Assembly: GCA_017508895.1 (NCBI GenBank)
Contig: JAFWRA010000110.1
Span: 1-8,117, forward strand
Length of the DNA stretch: 8,117 bases
DNA from: Bacteroidales bacterium
Lineage (GTDB): Bacteria > Bacteroidota > Bacteroidia > Bacteroidales > F082
Direction of reading: 5' to 3'
In this document: in pieces, positions 4,384 to 8,117 of the stretch
How the letters are laid out: each line of letters starts with the position of its first letter
Position numbering within the stretch: the stretch's first letter is position 1
Position numbers and translations under genes: made by a program
The notes under the pieces: generated by a model
Database searches by the model: none
Seen by the model: the letters and a program-made list of their open reading frames with translations, nothing else
Told to the model about the DNA's origin: nothing

Positions 4384-6597
4384 TCAATCCACGGGTACAT
4401 CACGGACCAACCTTACCGAATTGCCGAAGTATTTGAACATGCTCCACCACGTTTTGAAGTTGGTGTTGTCGAAATTGACATCATGAGCTGTCAGGTTGTC
4501 ATGGGCGCTACTTGCTGTCCAGTAAACCCCATGAGTCTCTGAATACATTACCATACTGCCAAAACGAGAACCCGCCGCCGGAAGGAATATGGCTCCATGG
4601 GCTTCGAAAATGTCGAACCACTCCGATGCCGAGATATGATTGCTTGCAAATTCGGCATCAACTTGGTCCGTGTTAACCAAGTTGTAGTAGCTGACATTCC
4701 AATTGTCGGGCACTAAAATCACGCCATTGTGATCGCTGACAACGGCTTTCGCATAATGGTAGCCAGATGCCGTAGTGCGGGTCTCCAAAACATACAGCCA
4801 TTCGTCGGCAGTCAGTGTGCGCCACATTCCCTCCTGGTTACCACCGTTACTGATGGGGTTGTAAACACCCCAGTCGGCATTGGCGTAATCGCCGGTCAAG
4901 TCGGAGTCGTCAAGAGGACCATAGTAGGTCGTGTTCGTGTTTTCGGTGTTCCATGGTTGGTAAAGCAAATTGCCGTTGTCCCAACCGCTGGTGCCCCAAC
5001 CAAACAAGTCGCGGTCGAGGTATTCATCAGGTTCGCCTTGACCATTGTTGCCAAGATAATCCCATTGGTGGTCAGCAAACTTCCAGTAAGGCGGTGTTGC
5101 ACTTCCAATATATTGCAAGTTGCCAGGCGAGAAATAGACGCGAGCGTGGTCGCTCACCGAGAACACCCCGTTTGTCGTGCTTCCCGCTTCGGGAACCAAT
5201 GCCAACCTGAATCCGATGTCGTAGTCGGCATCAATAGGCTCGTAGAAATAACGGTACGAAACACGGCAATGCTTTGCATAAACCCATGCCCAACTGCCAC
5301 CACGTGTCTCCTTATATCCTGTATTATCAGGCCCCTGCGGATTGACCTGAGGCTCGGCAGAATATGGCCCGTGCCAGTCGCTGCACCATTCCTGGGCGTT
5401 GCCACTCATGTCGTAGAGACCTAATTCATTAGGTGCTTTCATCATTACGGGGTGCGACTGGCTTCCACCGTTTCCGCCATACCATCCCACTTCGTTGATG
5501 TCGTTGCTACCTGCAAACCTGTAGCCATGACTCAGGTTGCCACCACGTGCCGCGAATTCCCATTCCGATTCTGTGGGGAGCCTGAATGTGCGTCCCGTCA
5601 AAGCATTAAGAGCAGGAATAAAACCATTGACCACGTCATTCCAGCTTACGTTGTCGACGGGTCTGTCAAGTCCGACATAAATACTTGGGTTATTGCCCAT
5701 CACCGCAATCCACAATTCTTGTGTGACCTCACATTCTCCCATGTAAAACGTGTTCAAAGTCACTTGATGGACCGGGCTTTCAACTACATGGGCGTCTGGG
5801 TCATAGTTGAGGCCGTCAGGATCGCTGCTTTGTGCACCCATGTAATTGGTGCCGCCTTCAACGAGCTTCATTTTGAACGTGGCACCGTTCACGGTAAAGA
5901 TTTCTTCCGGCTCATAATGAGGCTTCTCGAAACTAAAGATGATGGTCTCGTCCTCATATTGCGATTGCACGACGGCCTCGCACGGCAAGACGTTGCCGTC
6001 ATAATGAGCCACAGCCTCGTAGCGCATCGTGTCGCCAGGGGCAAACTCGCCAACGCTGAAAGCCTCGCGTTGCGATGCCGTCCGTTTCCTCTCGATGGGA
6101 ATCACTTCGATGGCATTCGCGCCGCCTTGTCCGGTATGAATCAGCTTGGCCACTCGGCGACAGTCTTTCGTTGTGATGGAAAGCAACGCCATTTGAGGTC
6201 CATCGAGCCTGACGGTGACTTGGTGGCTTCCCGCAGAAAGATAGCCTTCATAGCTGCACACCTGCTTCCCACTTAATTGAAAAACCTGAATCTGAACAAC
6301 ATCGGATTCCCGAAGGTCGAAAGCGACATGGGCGCAGTCGTTGAACGGGTTGGGGAACACCTCCAAGGCTGACGAAATGCCAAGTTCGCCCACACCGTCG
6401 AGGTAGGAGAGCACAAGCGTGGTGTCGGGGTAGGTAAGGGTTTCGTCCCAACCACGCGAAAGGTTAGTCACTTTCACTTCCTCAAAAGGGCAATAGCTCC
6501 CGTCGGTGAATACAGAGGTGAATTTCAGGGTCAGCTCGCTTTGGGCACTCAGTCGAAGCGCCGCAAGCAATAAAAGGCATAGTAATGATTTTCTCAT
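4384..6597 (-). CDS. Secreted protein: signal peptide, T9SS-like sorting domain, SUMF1/FGE-like domain, Bacteroidales C-terminal domain
   Basis: A 737-residue exported protein. Residues 1-19 form a signal peptide (MRKSLLCLLLLAALRLSAQ, cleavage near A18/Q19; no lipobox Cys). Residues about 78-155 look like a type IX secretion type A sorting domain: 'LEVFPNPFND', 'IQVFQLSGKQV', 'LSAGSHQVTV', 'CRRVAKLI'. It is internal here, not C-terminal. Residues about 237-467 are a formylglycine-generating-enzyme-like (SUMF1) domain: 'EVTQELWIAVMG', 'PVDNVSWNDV', 'FRLPTESEWEFAARGG', 'GLYDMSGNAQEWC', 'RGGSW', 'GFRLAL'. The first catalytic Cys after GGSW is missing; C444 may match the second. Residues about 478-733 are a Trp/Gly/Asn-rich domain ('VYFSPGNLQY', 'DLFGWGTSGWDNG', 'WRTLTADEWLYVLETR', 'FLPAAGSR', 'YWTASS') I know from Bacteroidales surface proteins, similar to the Fibrobacter 'major paralogous' domain. 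Probably a cell-surface ligand-binding protein, not a sulfatase activator. Confidence 0.88.
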   Translation of the reverse strand: MRKSLLCLLLLAALRLSAQSELTLKFTSVFTDGSYCPFEEVKVTNLSRGWDETLTYPDTTLVLSYLDGVGELGISSALEVFPNPFNDCAHVAFDLRESDVVQIQVFQLSGKQVCSYEGYLSAGSHQVTVRLDGPQMALLSITTKDCRRVAKLIHTGQGGANAIEVIPIERKRTASQREAFSVGEFAPGDTMRYEAVAHYDGNVLPCEAVVQSQYEDETIIFSFEKPHYEPEEIFTVNGATFKMKLVEGGTNYMGAQSSDPDGLNYDPDAHVVESPVHQVTLNTFYMGECEVTQELWIAVMGNNPSIYVGLDRPVDNVSWNDVVNGFIPALNALTGRTFRLPTESEWEFAARGGNLSHGYRFAGSNDINEVGWYGGNGGSQSHPVMMKAPNELGLYDMSGNAQEWCSDWHGPYSAEPQVNPQGPDNTGYKETRGGSWAWVYAKHCRVSYRYFYEPIDADYDIGFRLALVPEAGSTTNGVFSVSDHARVYFSPGNLQYIGSATPPYWKFADHQWDYLGNNGQGEPDEYLDRDLFGWGTSGWDNGNLLYQPWNTENTNTTYYGPLDDSDLTGDYANADWGVYNPISNGGNQEGMWRTLTADEWLYVLETRTTASGYHYAKAVVSDHNGVILVPDNWNVSYYNLVNTDQVDAEFASNHISASEWFDIFEAHGAIFLPAAGSRFGSMVMYSETHGVYWTASSAHDNLTAHDVNFDNTNFKTWWSMFKYFGNSVRLVRDVPVD

Positions 6598-6625
6598 GAT
6601 TCCAATTCTTTAATGTTAAGTGCCG

Positions 6626-6657
6626 CAAAATTACAGACAATCAGTATTCAAGTCAAA
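6626..6657 (-). promoter_or_regulatory. Bacteroidetes-type promoter for the secreted SUMF1-like gene
   Basis: Read on the minus strand, TTTG (6657-6654) is followed after 20 bases by TAATTTTG (6633-6626). This matches the Bacteroidetes TTTG / TAnnTTTG arrangement in sequence and spacing. The -7 box ends 28 bases upstream of the ATG at 6597. Confidence 0.7.
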
Positions 6658-6660
6658 TAA

Positions 6661-6686
6661 AATACACAAACCAAAAGGTAAGTATT
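6661..6686 (-). promoter_or_regulatory. 26-bp imperfect dyad, candidate operator, copy 2
   Basis: On the minus strand it reads AATACTTAC, then CTTTT, then GGTTTGTGTATT. It equals the element at 63-88 at all 21 positions outside the five-base spacer. It lies immediately upstream of the TTTG -33 of the secreted-protein gene, 27 bases from its -7 box; the first copy lies 38 bases from the HxlR -7 box, a difference of 11 bases or about one helical turn. Orientation relative to the gene is the same in both. It is also upstream of the divergent sirtuin gene and could act on either. Confidence 0.6.
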
Positions 6687-6739
6687 AACAATTTGGGATA
6701 ATTGTTGAAATTGGTGCTCCAAACTCCATGAAAAAAGCT

Positions 6740-6747
6740 TATTTTTG
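6740..6747 (+). promoter_or_regulatory. Candidate -7 box for the sirtuin-macrodomain operon
   Basis: TATTTTTG fits TAnnTTTG and lies 18 bases before the ATG at 6766. A TTGG at 6711-6714 is a weak and rather distant -33 candidate. The leader would be about 12 bases long. The box overlaps a TTG that could extend the reading frame upstream, which argues against that start. Confidence 0.4.
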
Positions 6748-6765
6748 TCCCATATTTTTCACCCT

Positions 6766-7599
6766 ATGGACCTCATTCAAAATCTTAACCAAGCCCTTCA
6801 GTCCGCCGACGCCGTCGTCATCGGTGCAGGCGCAGGCCTCTCCACCTCGGCGGGCTTCACCTATTCGGGGGAACGTTTTGAAAAGTATTTTGCCGATTTC
6901 ATCGAAAAATACGGCTTCACCGACATGTACACGGCAGGGTTCCATCAGTTCCCGATCGAGGAGGAACATTGGGCCTACTGGAGTCGGCATATCTACTACA
7001 ACCGCTACGTGCCAGCCCCGAAACCCGTTTACGACAACCTCTTGAAACTCGTGCAGGACAAGGACTATTTCGTCATCACCACCAATGTCGATCACCAGTT
7101 CCAAAAAGCTGGCTTCGACAAACAAAGGCTGTTCTATACCCAAGGCGATTATGGGTTGTTCCAATGCTCAAAACCTTGTCACCAAAAGACCTACGACAAT
7201 GAGGAAAGCATAAGGAAAATGATTGCGGCACAAAATGATATGAAAATCCCGACCGAATTGATTCCCCATTGTCCAGTTTGTGGCGAACCGATGAAAGTCA
7301 ACCTGCGTTCCGACAGCACTTTCGTGGAGGACGAAGGCTGGCACCAGGCTGCACAACGTTACCTCGATTTTGTGAACAGCCACCAGCACGGCAAAATCCT
7401 GTATTGGGACCTCGGCATCGGAAGCAACACCCCGACCATCATCAAACTGCCGTTCATGCAGATGACCTACAAAAACCCCGAGGCCACCTACGCCACCATC
7501 AACCTTGGCGAGGCGTTCACGGTGAAACAAATCAAGGACAGGTCGATTGTGATTGATGGGGATATTGGAGAAGTATTAGAGGAATTGTTGAAGTGTTGA
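6766..7599 (+). CDS. Class M (SirTM-like) sirtuin, predicted protein ADP-ribosyltransferase
   Basis: A 277-residue Sir2-fold protein. Seen: the NAD-binding loop GAGAGLSTSAGF (20-31), 'TTNVDHQF' (105-112) in place of the usual TQNID-x-LH, and a zinc ribbon C134-x3-C138 ... C169-x2-C172. At the position of the catalytic deacetylase histidine (normally HG) the sequence is Q126-G127 ('FYTQGDYG'). This Asn/Gln arrangement is the hallmark of the SirTM class described from Staphylococcus and Streptococcus, which ADP-ribosylates a lipoylated GcvH-like carrier instead of deacetylating. The macrodomain gene immediately downstream is the known partner. The start is ATG 6766; an in-frame TTG at 6745 overlaps the -7 box and adds seven residues with no family support. 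No GcvH-like or lipoate ligase gene lies between the two genes, although they may follow beyond the window. Confidence 0.9.
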   Translation: MDLIQNLNQALQSADAVVIGAGAGLSTSAGFTYSGERFEKYFADFIEKYGFTDMYTAGFHQFPIEEEHWAYWSRHIYYNRYVPAPKPVYDNLLKLVQDKDYFVITTNVDHQFQKAGFDKQRLFYTQGDYGLFQCSKPCHQKTYDNEESIRKMIAAQNDMKIPTELIPHCPVCGEPMKVNLRSDSTFVEDEGWHQAAQRYLDFVNSHQHGKILYWDLGIGSNTPTIIKLPFMQMTYKNPEATYATINLGEAFTVKQIKDRSIVIDGDIGEVLEELLKC

Positions 7600-7601
7600 T
7601 T

Positions 7602-7625
7602 GTTTAATCGTTTAATTGTTGATGA
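7602..7625 (+). repeat. Octamer tandem repeat at the sirtuin / macrodomain junction
   Basis: GTTTAATC (7602-7609), GTTTAATT (7610-7617) and the degenerate GTTGATGA (7618-7625) fill nearly the whole spacer and run into the tandem ATGs of the next gene. Strings of this type are common in Bacteroidetes intergenic DNA. No hairpin is formed, so it is not a terminator. Confidence 0.45.
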
Positions 7626-8117
7626 TGAATCGTTTGGACTATTTGATAGAATATCTTCTGAAAGAAGACCCGCAATATTCCGAGATGGAGATTCCATCGG
7701 ATTTGCAAGGCAAGCGCGACCTGTTCCGTGCCTTGCGCAATGTGCGTTGGCCGAAACCCGTCAGTGAGGAATTTTTGCGTTTGCAGGATGAGGAATTACA
7801 GGTGCAATTACAGGAAAAAGGTGTGGTGGAATTGGACGATTGTAGAGGCGGTGTGCACACCGTCTCTACCGACAAACAATTGTTGGTTTGGCAGGGAGAT
7901 ATCACCCGATTAAAGGTAGACGCCATCGTCAATGCGGCCAACAGTCAGATGTTGGGCTGCTTCCATCCTTTGCACAGATGCATCGACAATGCCATCCATT
8001 CCGCAGCGGGCGTACAATTGCGCGAGGAATGTTATCAAATGATGCTCCAACAAGGTCACGAAGAGCCAACGGGGCAGGCCAAAATCACGAGGGCCTATAA
8101 TCTGCCGTGTAAGTATG
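7625..8117 (+). CDS. Zinc-type macrodomain protein-ADP-ribose hydrolase (partial, 3' end missing)
   Basis: An open frame of 164 complete codons that runs off the window. Residues 1 to about 70 are a helical N-terminal extension ('MNRLDYLIEYLLKED', 'FRALRNVRWPKPVSEEFLRLQDEEL') typical of macrodomain proteins linked to SirTM sirtuins. The macrodomain starts at 'LLVWQGDITRLKVDAIVNAANS' split over about 86-107 and continues with 'MLGCFHPLHRCIDNAIH' (109-125). Its C112, H117 and C119 resemble the Cys/His set of zinc-dependent macrodomains, followed by 'AAGVQLREEC'. It predicts removal of ADP-ribose from the sirtuin's target. A tandem ATG at 7622 is an equally possible start. The linker around residues 73-82 is encoded by a 28-bp palindrome and varies from the family pattern. 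Full homologues are about 260-270 residues, so roughly 100 are missing. Confidence 0.88.
   Translation, partial: MNRLDYLIEYLLKEDPQYSEMEIPSDLQGKRDLFRALRNVRWPKPVSEEFLRLQDEELQVQLQEKGVVELDDCRGGVHTVSTDKQLLVWQGDITRLKVDAIVNAANSQMLGCFHPLHRCIDNAIHSAAGVQLREECYQMMLQQGHEEPTGQAKITRAYNLPCKY
7842..7869. repeat. 28-bp near-perfect palindrome within the macrodomain CDS
   Basis: The left arm GTAGAGGCGGTGTG and right arm CACACCGTCTCTAC pair over all 14 positions, with a single G-T pair (7848/7863). There is no loop spacer, so the centre is TGCA. Flanking bases 7841/7870 do not pair. It encodes about residues 73-82 (C-R-G-G-V-H-T-V-S-T) between the N-terminal helical part and the macrodomain without breaking the frame. 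The GTAGAG...CTCTAC ends resemble small dispersed palindromic repeats seen in bacterial genomes; whether this one is dispersed cannot be tested here. Confidence 0.8.

Noticed and set aside
5452..6276. Long plus-strand open frame (274 codons) opposite the secreted-protein gene
   Set aside because: It lies entirely inside the well-supported minus-strand gene. The translation has no domain pattern, and antisense open frames are common in this base composition. The plus-strand frame at 4729-5424 was rejected for the same reason.

Overview
The window looks like chromosomal DNA from a Bacteroidales-type bacterium (Bacteroides/Prevotella/Porphyromonas neighbourhood). The evidence is: start codons lack Shine-Dalgarno sequences; -7 boxes match the Bacteroidetes consensus TAnnTTTG; a secreted protein carries a type IX secretion-like sorting domain and a C-terminal domain I associate with Bacteroidales surface proteins; and short AT-rich 7-8 base tandem repeats sit at gene junctions. 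The species cannot be determined from the sequence.

Region 1 (about 60-4383, plus strand) is a compact six-gene locus: an HxlR-family redox-type repressor; a 77-residue peptide with four copies of an ACGSACGA motif (eight cysteines); a hairpin terminator/attenuator; a flavin-type (PNPOx-fold) protein with two C-terminal [4Fe-4S] motifs; a radical SAM/SPASM enzyme; a quinone-oxidoreductase-like NADPH dehydrogenase; and a ferredoxin-nitroreductase fusion. The last four genes are separated by at most about 15 bases. This matches what I recall as the 'ACGX-repeat' peptide/radical SAM system, a predicted ribosomally made, post-translationally modified peptide (RiPP) whose product and role are, to my knowledge, undetermined. 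The radical SAM enzyme presumably modifies the Cys-rich peptide and the iron-sulfur flavoproteins presumably supply or remove electrons. The HxlR regulator, the QOR and the nitroreductase suggest a link to quinone or electrophile stress. No exporter or protease gene is present.

Region 2 (4384-6597, minus strand) is one gene for a large secreted protein. It has a signal peptide, an internal T9SS-like sorting domain, a SUMF1/FGE-like domain lacking one of the two catalytic cysteines, and a Trp/Gly-rich Bacteroidales C-terminal domain. It has a near-canonical Bacteroidetes promoter. Just upstream of that promoter is a 26-bp element that also occurs, in the same orientation relative to the gene, upstream of the HxlR gene 6.5 kb away.

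Region 3 (6740-8117, plus strand, running off the window) is a class M (SirTM-like) sirtuin in which the deacetylase histidine is glutamine, followed 25 bases later by a zinc-type macrodomain ADP-ribose hydrolase. This is a writer/eraser pair for protein ADP-ribosylation. The macrodomain gene carries a near-perfect 28-bp palindrome in frame within its interdomain linker, which looks like a small palindromic repeat inserted into the coding sequence. Bases 1-62 hold no gene I can support.
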